Positions 17,600 to 25,613 of a stretch of DNA of 64,000 nt are shown here, one piece after another. The notes beneath the pieces are model-generated. The model searched no databases. It had not been told where the DNA came from and worked only from the letters and a program-made list of their open reading frames with translations. This stretch comes from an uncultured Clostridia bacterium (GTDB lineage: Bacteria > Bacillota > Clostridia > TANB77 > CAG-508), in NCBI GenBank assembly GCA_944389475.1, contig CALXMM010000007.1, positions 1 through 64,000 of the forward strand, written 5' to 3'. Within the stretch, counting starts at the first letter, position 1, and each line of letters begins with the position of its first letter. The position numbers were made by a program, and so were the translations under genes.

Positions 17600-18438
17600 A
17601 ATATTCATTTATATATCTTTATTATTATTATATTTATATTGTATTCATTATTATTATAATCTTTTGTATTGCTTACTATATCAATATATATATGACTTAT
17701 TAAAATCAATTCTAAGACATTTTTTTATTTTACTTATATAATTTCATTACTATAATTTTTTTATTATATATTAATATATTAAATTGTCTGAAATTTTTTA
17801 AAAAATCTCAAAAAAGCTCATTTCTCTATATTTGCCCCATTTTATAGACAACAAACTATATGCACAAAAAATAAAAATGGCTTAGAATCGATTCTCGTGC
17901 GTTGTATTTTTGGCACTTTTTAGGCATTTTCTATTAATTTATATATAACAGTATTTTCTTTTAAAAAATCTAATTTTTTACTAATATATTGTAATAACAT
18001 ATTTAAGTTTAAATTTAAAATAAAATTATTTACCTTAAAATTAAAATAGCTTAAAATCGATTTTAGAAGGTCATTAATTACTATAATTTAAGTTTAAAAA
18101 TTATTATATTGTAACAATAATATAATTTATATGATTTTAGTATAAAGTAAAAATATTGTACATAATAAAAAATAATTTAAATAAAATATTATAAAAAATG
18201 CAATTTAAAATCACCAAACAACAAATGTTCGTTTTTTAATGTTATAAAATAATTATATTAGATAATTATTTTATATAAATTTTATTTATTAAATTACTTT
18301 TTAGATTTTAAAATTTAATTTTATATTAAAAAAATTTTTATTTAAAACTAATATTAGTCTACACAGAAGATTTAGCCAAAACTTTATTTAATATATTTTC
18401 ATAATTTTTATATGCTAATTTTCATAAATTTAATATAT

Positions 18439-18501
18439 GAAAAATAGGCTATTCTCCCCTACTCCACTCTTTTACATAGATTTAAAAATTGCCTATTTTT
18501 C
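18439..18501 (-). terminator. Inverted repeat at the end of the DUF1653 gene
   Basis: GAAAAATAGGC (18439-18449) and GCCTATTTTTC (18491-18501) form an 11-bp stem spanning the stop codon of the minus-strand gene, with a long loop. It is a possible terminator. Confidence 0.45.
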
Positions 18502-18741
18502 TTTTACACTTTTTATATTTTGCAATTCAAATCTATACTTTTGTTTTACATCTGGATATTTTTTATGATCAACCTCTGAAGCAAACATATCATAAGGTCT
18601 AATATATAAGTTAGTATCACCATATAACGCTCTATATACTACATATCTTTCTTTTGTCTCACTATGAATAGCAATATCTTCTACTAAATAATAATCTCCT
18701 TTAAAATGCTTGTAAATAGCCTTAACTTTTATTTCATTCAT
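18493..18741 (-). CDS. DUF1653 domain protein
   Basis: An 82-residue protein matching the DUF1653 family. It has [20 protein letters not shown] near the start, then [18 protein letters not shown] and YDMFASEVD. These aromatic-rich motifs are diagnostic. The family is small, cytosolic and of unknown function, often encoded alone. AAAAGGAG lies a few bases before the ATG. It is the only recognisable family in the 17.3-19 kb region. Confidence 0.88.
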   Translation of the reverse strand: MNEIKVKAIYKHFKGDYYLVEDIAIHSETKERYVVYRALYGDTNLYIRPYDMFASEVDHKKYPDVKQKYRFELQNIKSVKEK

Positions 18742-18926
18742 AATTTTTATTCTCCTTTTATAAATATAAAATTATTAAATTTCATTTCTAAATCTATTAT
18801 AGAGTCTTTTATAAATATTATCAAAACCATTGTTCGCATTTTATAAAAGAATTTAAATTTTGTCAATATTTAAATATACCTAATGATTTTAAGAATAAAT
18901 AAACAGAAAGCAAATCCAATTCATTA

Positions 18927-18955
18927 TTGTAATATAAGCTAATTAGTGATATAAT
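18927..18955 (+). promoter_or_regulatory. Sigma-A promoter of the first orphan cassette
   Basis: TTGTAA (18927-18932), a 17-bp spacer and TATAAT (18950-18955). The transcript leader of about 80 nt shares sequence with the leader at 19490-19578. Confidence 0.7.
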
Positions 18956-19037
18956 TGTGGTGTTAGCATAAATTGTGCAAACCTATTTCTTTCTCTATGA
19001 TAGAAATAGTAGTTCTAGTTCCATGAAAGGGGACACA

Positions 19038-19376
19038 ATGAATAACAAGCTCGATAAAGAAATTCAGGATCTCACTCCTCTCAACCAGGACTGGACTCTT
19101 GAATGGATATCGAAAATTCCTTTTGGTGATGATAATATAAGTATCTTCCTAAAGTGCAAGCTGACAATAAACAATCCTTATTTGTTCGAAGCAGATTTGG
19201 CCAATCTGGAAAGTATTGGTGGTACTGTAAATTGTACAAAGCCATCCAAGGAAGGCAAAGCTGCACAAATAAGCTTTGTTATCCACAATTCCGACCAGAA
19301 CGAGCAAGTTGCTATTTTGGCCAAGCTTTTCTATTTGCTTGCAACTCATCCAAAAGGACATATCGAGTCAGCTTAA
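19038..19376 (+). CDS. Unidentified 112-residue protein (cassette 1)
   Basis: I do not recognise this protein. It starts at ATG 19038, with AAAGGGGA about 5 bp upstream; earlier in-frame ATGs lie before that RBS. It is soluble, with EWISKIPFGDDNISIFLKCKLT in the first half and AQISFVIHNSDQNEQVAILAKLFYLLATH in the second, suggesting an alternating beta/alpha small domain. Codon use (CTC, CTG, GCC) is clearly richer in G/C than the flanking genes, as in the genes at 14751 and 19579. It has its own promoter and terminator. Confidence 0.65.
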   Translation: MNNKLDKEIQDLTPLNQDWTLEWISKIPFGDDNISIFLKCKLTINNPYLFEADLANLESIGGTVNCTKPSKEGKAAQISFVIHNSDQNEQVAILAKLFYLLATHPKGHIESA

Positions 19377-19398
19377 TAGCTGTTCAACATTAAATAAG

Positions 19399-19429
19399 AA
19401 GCGGAGAATTTAAATTTCTTCGCTTTTTT
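19399..19429 (+). terminator. Terminator of cassette 1
   Basis: AAGCGGAGAA (19399-19408) pairs with TTCTTCGCTT (19416-19425), followed by T residues. The sequence before and within it resembles the 3' end of the next cassette. Confidence 0.75.
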
Positions 19430-19460
19430 ATTGTGTAACTGAGCACGATAACGGAAATGT

Positions 19461-19489
19461 TTGTATTTTATGTAAATTCATGTTATAAT
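19461..19489 (+). promoter_or_regulatory. Extended -10 promoter of the second orphan cassette
   Basis: TTGTAT (19461-19466), a 17-bp spacer and TATAAT (19484-19489), with TG one base upstream of the -10. Confidence 0.75.
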
Positions 19490-19544
19490 TAAATTGTTAT
19501 CACATATTGTGTAACCCATTTCTATTGCAATATTAGTGCTTTGG

Positions 19545-19578
19545 AAAATGGAAGTTGAGTTCCGAAACGGAGAAAAAA
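19545..19578 (+). repeat. 34-nt block before the start at 19579, repeated inverted at 17566-17599
   Basis: The block includes the CGGAG ribosome binding site and a TCCG-AAA-CGGA mini-hairpin, and it ends at the base before the ATG. An exact inverted copy lies 2 kb upstream. Confidence 0.85.
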
Positions 19579-19932
19579 ATGGATGCATATCCTAACACTA
19601 TTACGATTAGCCCTATTGAAGAAACTTTGGTTCAGCCTACTGAACCGCAAAAATCTTTTAAGATTTTTGGAGTTTCCTCTGAAGAGCTCGAATTGCCTTG
19701 GATTCTTGATTGTGTGACAAGGTCAATCAAGGATTCAACGGTTAAAGTTGTACTTTGTTGCAATACAAAAGAACCTTCTGCCACCGAACAAGTCGAAAAT
19801 GACTTTGAACGACTCAAGCAAAATGCTCCGCATGTTAACATAAGCTTTTTGCCAAGTACTGTGATATTTAAGCTCACTTCAAAGCCGGGTTCTTCCGTAA
19901 CTGTGACTCCGAACAACTTCGAGCTCTCATAG
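19579..19932 (+). CDS. Unidentified 117-residue protein (cassette 2)
   Basis: Starting at ATG 19579 with CGGAG 6-7 bp upstream, this soluble protein opens with a Thr/Pro/Glu-rich segment (about 1-30). A compact part follows, with LELPWILDCVTRSIKDSTVK, VVLCCNTKEPS and HVNISFLPSTVIFKLTSKPG. No family is recognised. Weak similarity of the ENDFERL...HVNISF part to the ADLANLE...TVNCT part of cassette 1, plus shared leaders and 3' ends, suggests the two are distant paralogues. Codon use is less AT-biased than that of the chromosome around it. Confidence 0.65.
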   Translation: MDAYPNTITISPIEETLVQPTEPQKSFKIFGVSSEELELPWILDCVTRSIKDSTVKVVLCCNTKEPSATEQVENDFERLKQNAPHVNISFLPSTVIFKLTSKPGSSVTVTPNNFELS

Positions 19933-20043
19933 AAACCGGACATTCCGGAGAACAAGGCCACAAGTAACTCCGAATTGAACTAATCTAAGTAAGAAAAGTC
20001 AATCGGAACAATTGAGAAGGCATAATAGCCTATCAATATTAAA

Positions 20044-20084
20044 AGAGAAGCGAAGAATTAATCCTTTGCTTCTCTTCTCTTTTA
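20044..20084 (+). terminator. Terminator of cassette 2
   Basis: AGAGAAGCGAAG (20044-20055) pairs with CTTTGCTTCTCT (20064-20075), with one G-U pair and a T-rich end. It follows a 3' untranslated stretch of about 110 nt. Confidence 0.8.
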
Positions 20085-20095
20085 TTATTATAAAA

Positions 20096-20728
20096 TTATT
20101 TATACAACTTATCTAGCACTAAGCTAACTTTATCCACGCATTCTTTTATATACTTCTCAAAAACTTCTTTAGAAATAAAAATTAATGATTTTCTATTTGT
20201 TTCAAATTGTTTAAAATATTCTTTAATTGTATTTTTTAAATTTTCATCCTCAGTTATTTGTAAAAATTCAGTACGTAATTCCTTTAAGTTTATATCTGAT
20301 TTATTTAAAAGATGTTTATCCATAATACTATAATCAGAATATAAAATTTTCCAAAACTCACTGCTTGAATGAGTAGAATTATTCTTTTTTAAAATATATG
20401 TATCATCATCTGGATGAGATGCTATCTTAGGTAGGTACACACTAAACCATAACATATCTTCAATTAAGTGAGATAAATATCCCTGTAGCATTTTGCTTTT
20501 AGGCAGCAAATATTTGTTTTCATTAATATATCTTTCTACATCAGGAAAATCTCCTTCAGTTCCATATAAAATTCCATGTCGCAAATAATGTGTCAGTTCC
20601 CTAGATTGTGTTTCACTTGATTTTTCTAACATATCTGGTAAAATAGAACCATATAAAAATTCATTATCCAAATTATATTTCTCTTTTAAAATATTTCCAA
20701 TATAAACATGACTAATTATTGAACTCAT
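20096..20728 (-). CDS. Zinc-dependent phospholipase C-like protein
   Basis: A 210-residue protein resembling the short bacterial members of the zinc-dependent phospholipase C/S1-P1 nuclease fold. Metal-ligand-like features are ISHVYIGNIL near the N-terminus, LYGSILPDML near residue 24, ELTHYLRHG near residue 44 and GYLSHLIEDMLWF near residue 83. No signal peptide is present, so a cytosolic hydrolase is more likely than a secreted toxin. A related protein lies at 34649-35167. The substrate is unknown. Confidence 0.65.
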   Translation of the reverse strand: MSSIISHVYIGNILKEKYNLDNEFLYGSILPDMLEKSSETQSRELTHYLRHGILYGTEGDFPDVERYINENKYLLPKSKMLQGYLSHLIEDMLWFSVYLPKIASHPDDDTYILKKNNSTHSSSEFWKILYSDYSIMDKHLLNKSDINLKELRTEFLQITEDENLKNTIKEYFKQFETNRKSLIFISKEVFEKYIKECVDKVSLVLDKLYK

Positions 20729-20741
20729 TTGTTTACTCCTC

Positions 20742-21806
20742 TTATTCTTCTTTTGGTTTTTCTGATATTTCTTCCGGCATATTTTCGTACAATGGTATTA
20801 TAAAATTAAATTTAGAATCAATCGTATTGGAACTTTCATACTGGTCTAATAGGATGTTACTTTCTGATGTAGGTGCTATTAAGTTTTGCATATATTGATT
20901 ATTATATAGTTCTCCCTGTTTTATTACATCAAATTTTTGAAAGTATAAAGTATTTTGACCAAGGTCCATATAATGAGTGTTTAAAAATGAAATTCCCTCT
21001 GATAATGCTTTATCCAATGAAAACCACTCTTTTGAATAAGCATATTCAGCTGCATTATTTAAAATACTAGTTTGAGAATTTCCAGAAGCTGCAATATTAA
21101 ACGGATTATAAACTACTTTTCCATTATATTCATAACCCTGTGATAATTTAGTACCTTTCTTCCCCTGTTCCTGAATTAGTCTTGACACTATAAAATATGG
21201 GTCTAAATTATTTTTCTCTGCAGATTCTAATATAGCATTTGCCACATCTTCACCTTCTAAAAAGCTATCCTTCGTTTTACTCATAATTCCTTCTTTAGTA
21301 TTGGCATCCTTAGTATAAACTAATTCTTTTAATTGAAAAATATTGTCATTATCTAATAAATTTCTAGGATCCATTTTATAAGCAATTGCCTTTTTGGAAG
21401 CACATAGCCAATTACCATTATCATAAGTTTTTCCATTATCTTCTTTACAAGGCCATTCTCCGGAATAACTTGAAGAATCAGGAACTAAATTTAATGGTGT
21501 TTTTCTTTCTGCTGAATGTGACTCATGCTTAACAACCGCATTCCAATTTAATTTAGTATAATATAAAGTAAATGTCCAATTTGGATGTTCTTCCTCCAAT
21601 TTATCTATTAATTCCTTATATCCAGGATATTTATTTTCATCTATATTATTTCCATCATAAACTACAGATTTTTGCTTTGAACTTTGTACAACTATTAAGC
21701 TTATTATTAATGCTAATAAAATAATAATTATTACAATTGTAAAAATAAGTTTTGATGGTATTTTTTTTAATGTTTTTAATATATGTTTTACATTTATTTT
21801 TCTCAT
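20742..21806 (-). CDS. Membrane-anchored N-acetylglucosaminidase (GH73-like)
   Basis: A 354-residue protein with a basic N-terminus and one transmembrane helix at about 20-41. The extracellular part starts YPGYKELIDKLEEEHPNWTF, a signature of clostridial peptidoglycan endo-beta-N-acetylglucosaminidases. A catalytic-type glucosaminidase domain follows: ANAILESAEKNNLDPYFIVS, RLIQEQGKKG with the likely catalytic Glu, then YNPFNIAASG. It probably trims peptidoglycan at the outer membrane face. It is 13 bp from the phospholipase-like gene and may share its transcript. Confidence 0.82.
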   Translation of the reverse strand: MRKINVKHILKTLKKIPSKLIFTIVIIIILLALIISLIVVQSSKQKSVVYDGNNIDENKYPGYKELIDKLEEEHPNWTFTLYYTKLNWNAVVKHESHSAERKTPLNLVPDSSSYSGEWPCKEDNGKTYDNGNWLCASKKAIAYKMDPRNLLDNDNIFQLKELVYTKDANTKEGIMSKTKDSFLEGEDVANAILESAEKNNLDPYFIVSRLIQEQGKKGTKLSQGYEYNGKVVYNPFNIAASGNSQTSILNNAAEYAYSKEWFSLDKALSEGISFLNTHYMDLGQNTLYFQKFDVIKQGELYNNQYMQNLIAPTSESNILLDQYESSNTIDSKFNFIIPLYENMPEEISEKPKEE

Positions 21807-21915
21807 TCGTTTTTACATTAACACTGCTTATATAACTCTTAATGCAGATTAATTTCCATCCTTTCAAAATTATTTATTATAAATTATATAATTCAAATAT
21901 GTTATTTTCAAGTTA

Positions 21916-22737
21916 TTATTTTAATAATTCTATAACTACAGAAATTTCTTTTTTTACCCTCTTCTCTACTTTCATAATATTATCAATAGTATCCATATGC
22001 CATATCTTTATATAGTAAAACAAAAACATATATACATCTACCGCATCCTGTAAATTTTTAAGCCATTTATTTCTATCTCGTGATTGAGTAACACTATTGG
22101 AATTTGTATTATACTTATAAAAAATATCATTAATAAATAATGCTGAATTAATATTATTAAATATTTCCAAATTCATCATTAAATCTTCACCATATTTAAT
22201 ATTTTTAGCATTAAATTTAATATTATTTAATCTTTCTCTTTTTACACATAAATTCCATATTGCATTTAACTGGAATCCATCTATAAACATAGGATATACT
22301 TTGTTAGGAAAATCGTTTTTATTTATTAAAATCTCATCCTCTTCAAAATATTTATATTGGTCATATTTATCTTTTTTATATCTAAATTTTATTAAGTCAG
22401 GTTGATACTTATTAATAAGTTCTATCATTCTTTCAAAAATACCATCCAAATATTCATCATCAGAGTCCAAAAACATTAGATATCTACCTGTAGCATTGTT
22501 AATTCCCTCAAGTCTAGCACATAATGTGCCTTTATTTTCTTGGTATATAACCTTAACTCTATTATCATTTTCCTTTATTTGATTACAAATTTCTAACGAA
22601 TTATCAGTTGCTCCATCTACTACCAGAATTAATTCTATGTCTTCTCTTTTACTACTTAATACAGAATCTGCTGCTCTTTTAATTGTATCTTGAGCATTAT
22701 ATACCGGTATAATAACAGAAATATTTTTTTCTTCCAT
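21916..22737 (-). CDS. Family 2 glycosyltransferase
   Basis: A 273-residue GT-A fold enzyme. The N-terminus ISVIIPVYNAQDTIKRAADS is the classic GT2 start. VVDGATDNSLEIC and FLDSDDEYLDGIFERM supply the DxD-type metal and nucleotide-sugar site (near residue 92). No membrane helices are evident, so it acts at the cytosolic face on a lipid or glycan acceptor. It is the last gene of a five-gene operon, 21 bp after the SDR gene. Confidence 0.88.
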   Translation of the reverse strand: MEEKNISVIIPVYNAQDTIKRAADSVLSSKREDIELILVVDGATDNSLEICNQIKENDNRVKVIYQENKGTLCARLEGINNATGRYLMFLDSDDEYLDGIFERMIELINKYQPDLIKFRYKKDKYDQYKYFEEDEILINKNDFPNKVYPMFIDGFQLNAIWNLCVKRERLNNIKFNAKNIKYGEDLMMNLEIFNNINSALFINDIFYKYNTNSNSVTQSRDRNKWLKNLQDAVDVYMFLFYYIKIWHMDTIDNIMKVEKRVKKEISVVIELLK

Positions 22738-22758
22738 TTTCTAACCTCTTCTATTTTA

Positions 22759-23490
22759 CTAAACACTTTGTCCCATATCAAGAACAATATTTTGACCATT
22801 AATACATTTTGCAATTTTTAATAGTGCATATATGGTATCTGCAACATCATTTGGTCTTACAAAATGTTTAATAGCTAAATGTTTTACGTAATGTTCAAAA
22901 TATTCATCACCTTTTACTTCTTGCTCCATATGAGGAACTGTTCCTAAGGATATTGTATTTACTCTTATATAAGATTTGCCTAGCTCATTTAATATAGAAT
23001 TCATAAAACCATATATTCCAGATTTAGCAGCACTATATGCAGGTAGACCATATGCAGTAATTGCATTAATAGAAGAAATCATTAAGAATGACTTATTATC
23101 TTTTTGCTTTGCATTTTCTAACAAATCCAACATTGTTTTTATTAAATAAATATGTGCATTAAGATTTAATTTGATTGATTTATCTATATCCTCAAAAGTA
23201 ATACCTTTAATTCCTTCTACTTCACTTTTCATATTTATTCCCGCCATACTTATTAAGTGATTTATGTGATTATATTTTTCTTTAATAATATCATGAGCAT
23301 TTTGTAAATCATTAATATTGGTGACATCTGTTTTTATAAATGTATAATTTTCATTTGATTTAATTTTAGAAGATTTCGTATCATTTGTATCTAGTACAAC
23401 AACTTTTGCTCCTTTTTTTAGTAAGCAATATACTACAACTTTTCCAATTCCGCCATGTCCTCCTGTAATAACTATAACCGTATCTTCCAT
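22759..23490 (-). CDS. Short-chain dehydrogenase/reductase
   Basis: A 243-residue classical SDR. The cofactor motif is ITGGHGGIGKVVVYCL (TGxxxGxG). The catalytic Ser lies in MISSINAI, followed by YSAAKSG with the catalytic Tyr and Lys (YxxxK), and an NTISLGTV region. The Asp in VLDTND after beta-2 favours NAD(H). The substrate is unknown; in this operon a sugar or sugar-derived alcohol is likely. The gene ends 21 bp before the GT2 gene. Confidence 0.9.
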   Translation of the reverse strand: MEDTVIVITGGHGGIGKVVVYCLLKKGAKVVVLDTNDTKSSKIKSNENYTFIKTDVTNINDLQNAHDIIKEKYNHINHLISMAGINMKSEVEGIKGITFEDIDKSIKLNLNAHIYLIKTMLDLLENAKQKDNKSFLMISSINAITAYGLPAYSAAKSGIYGFMNSILNELGKSYIRVNTISLGTVPHMEQEVKGDEYFEHYVKHLAIKHFVRPNDVADTIYALLKIAKCINGQNIVLDMGQSV

Positions 23491-23503
23491 TATTAACCTC
23501 CTC

Positions 23504-24412
23504 TTATATTTTATGAATCAATTCATTTACATTAGATATATCATCCTTTAGCTTATCACTTAAATAATTATATATATAAATACTTTTGCTTTCACTTAAA
23601 GTTTTTACAATTGTGTTGAGAGTACATATTTCTATAATAAGTTCTTTTTTAAAACTATATTTAGAATTAAAAGCAAATTCCGTAATTACCAAATCCAAAT
23701 TAGGAAATTCCTTTATAGTATAAATAATATCTTTAATTTCACTTTTATCCATCATAAGATGTTTATCGATTTTATCTTTATACTTTCCAGTTGTATCTAC
23801 ATTACCAGAAACATGTAAAATTTTTACCTTATCCTTATTGCCTAATTCATTTAAATAATCTCGAAAAGTTATTCCTAAATCCTTAGAATCTAATTTAGCA
23901 TGAGAAATATCAAAAACACCAAAATCCAACTTTTCCCATACATCACTTATAGTTAAAGGAGATATTTCATCCAAGGGTAAATTATATCCTCCTGATTGGT
24001 TTTCTCCACCAAATTGAATCTTTTCCTTATATTTTTCGTAAAACTTTTCCTTAACTAATTTAATATTATTATCTAATATGTTATTTAAACTATTTATATT
24101 TTGACCTTTTTCAGCTCCTATATGTGTGCTAATTCTCGCTTTATTAATTAGTGAAAATAAATCATTAGGAAGTGTCTCCCATTCTATATTTTTTAACATA
24201 TTTTCACTGTGAGTTTTAGGTTCCATTTTAGGTAAACCATGTAAATCAATCTTTATATTTAATTTACGTACTAAATTTAAGCAAGATTGAAATTCATAAT
24301 TATTACAAAGCTTACCGGGGAACTTTAAAACATTTATTAATTTATTTTTTATTAAAAATGAATATAATTTATCATTATCATCTGCTATATAATTACATCC
24401 AATATCTAACAT
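23504..24412 (-). CDS. TIM-barrel protein resembling DUF692/xylose isomerase-like enzymes
   Basis: A 302-residue protein that looks like an (alpha/beta)8 barrel with metal-ligand-like residues. LDIGCNYI is at the N-terminus, then KIDLHGLPKM, ISTHIGAEKGQNINS, IQFGGENQSGG, FGVFDISHAKL and VKILHVSGNVD; each follows a predicted strand end. These resemble the His/Glu/Asp ligands of DUF692 and sugar-phosphate isomerase families. The exact family is unsure. It starts 3 bp after the GT4 gene, so it is part of the glycan operon. Confidence 0.5.
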   Translation of the reverse strand: MLDIGCNYIADDNDKLYSFLIKNKLINVLKFPGKLCNNYEFQSCLNLVRKLNIKIDLHGLPKMEPKTHSENMLKNIEWETLPNDLFSLINKARISTHIGAEKGQNINSLNNILDNNIKLVKEKFYEKYKEKIQFGGENQSGGYNLPLDEISPLTISDVWEKLDFGVFDISHAKLDSKDLGITFRDYLNELGNKDKVKILHVSGNVDTTGKYKDKIDKHLMMDKSEIKDIIYTIKEFPNLDLVITEFAFNSKYSFKKELIIEICTLNTIVKTLSESKSIYIYNYLSDKLKDDISNVNELIHKI

Positions 24413-24415
24413 ATT

Positions 24416-25603
24416 TTAATTCTCCAAACTATCTAATAATTTATCTATACTAGATATAACTGTATTTATATCGAATTTTTGAGTTGTATTTTTTATGTTC
24501 TCTTGAAAGACTTTTCTTAAATTTTCATCTAATATTAACTTTTTTAATCCTTTGTATAAATTATAGGTATGATTAGGTACAATAAGTGCATTTGTATTAT
24601 CATCACCTAAAATATCTCTCATTCCAGAACATAATGTTGTAATAATTGGTTTGTCTAAGACTGCTGCTTCTATTACAGTAGAACTTAATCCCTCTATTCT
24701 TGATGAACAAACAAATATATCTGCTTCTTTTAGATATTTATATGGATTTTGTGTATATCCAACTAGTTGAACAGATTCTTCTAATTTATTATCTTTAATA
24801 TATTCCTCTAATCTAGCTCTTTCTAAGCCTTCGCCTACTATCCATATAGTATTATTAATATGTTCTCTTAGAAGCTTTCTATGTACTTTTAGAAGTCTAT
24901 CATATCCTTTCTCGAATGCAAGTCTACCAACAGCACATATTATTATTCCATTATGTATCATTTTTTCTTTTATTGGTTCTTTGGATTTCTCTAGTATTTC
25001 TTTAATATTAATAGGATTTAATTGTACCACTACATTCTCTGTAATACCTGTTTTGTGACAAAAATGAAATTTAACATCAGTTGAAACACAAACGATTTTA
25101 TTAAATTTTTTATAACAATCTATTTCCTCATCTAATGAGACAAACATATTTTTTCTTGAAATGTTTTCTATATCAGTATGTATCCATGCAACTTTTTTTG
25201 AATTTTTATTATTAGAATTTGCTATAATTTTTGCTACTTTTCCTTCCATAAAAGCTATCTCTATGTCATATACTTCCTTTATATTTTTCTTGTATAAATA
25301 TTTTGGAAAATATTTAATTAAAAATAAATACCATTTCCAAATAATATTCATCATTCTAGTACTTATTTTATAAAATTTTGAATTAATATCATTCCTACTC
25401 CTTTTAAAATATCCCTTAAAAAAATATTTATATTTAATCCCTGGTATATTCATTACATCCTTTTTAAAAATACCATCATCTACTACTGATAATAAAGTTA
25501 TGTCGTATTTTTGTTTATCCATCCTTTTTAATAAATTAACTACTATTTTCTCAACTCCCCCAAGTTGAAGAGTATGTACTGCAATCAATAGTTTCTTTTT
25601 CAT
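24416..25603 (-). CDS. Family 4 glycosyltransferase
   Basis: A 395-residue GT-B fold enzyme. The N-terminus LIAVHTLQLGGVEKIVVNLL is typical of GT4. The C-terminal domain has AVGRLAFEKGYDRLL, a donor-site region VGYTQNPYKYLKEADIFVCSS, and RIEGLSSTVIEAAVLDKPII with the conserved acidic EX7E-type residues. It likely adds a sugar from a nucleotide donor to a lipid-linked or peptide acceptor. It lies 10 bp after the lactonase-like gene. Confidence 0.9.
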   Translation of the reverse strand: MKKKLLIAVHTLQLGGVEKIVVNLLKRMDKQKYDITLLSVVDDGIFKKDVMNIPGIKYKYFFKGYFKRSRNDINSKFYKISTRMMNIIWKWYLFLIKYFPKYLYKKNIKEVYDIEIAFMEGKVAKIIANSNNKNSKKVAWIHTDIENISRKNMFVSLDEEIDCYKKFNKIVCVSTDVKFHFCHKTGITENVVVQLNPINIKEILEKSKEPIKEKMIHNGIIICAVGRLAFEKGYDRLLKVHRKLLREHINNTIWIVGEGLERARLEEYIKDNKLEESVQLVGYTQNPYKYLKEADIFVCSSRIEGLSSTVIEAAVLDKPIITTLCSGMRDILGDDNTNALIVPNHTYNLYKGLKKLILDENLRKVFQENIKNTTQKFDINTVISSIDKLLDSLEN

Positions 25604-25613
25604 ACATTCCCTC

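Larger units (their letters stand above)
17379..18438. other. AT-rich gene desert of about 1.1 kb
   Basis: No convincing gene is present. Open frames here are low-complexity and lack ribosome binding sites. It contains a hairpin TTGCACAAAA/TTTTGTGCAA (17458-17483), an inverted copy of the 34 nt upstream of the gene at 19579, and three related palindromic motifs. The stretch at about 17820-17940 is less AT-biased than its surroundings and could be part of an RNA gene or an old remnant. Confidence 0.6.

Noticed and set aside
17514-17741. 75-residue hydrophobic open frame in the gene desert
   Set aside because: The nearest GGAG is 17 bp from the ATG, the product is low-complexity, and the frame overlaps the inverted 34-nt copy.
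18211-18240. LexA (SOS) box near AACAAATGTTCG
   Set aside because: Only the right half-site GTTCG is good; the left half is poor and no gene start is adjacent.
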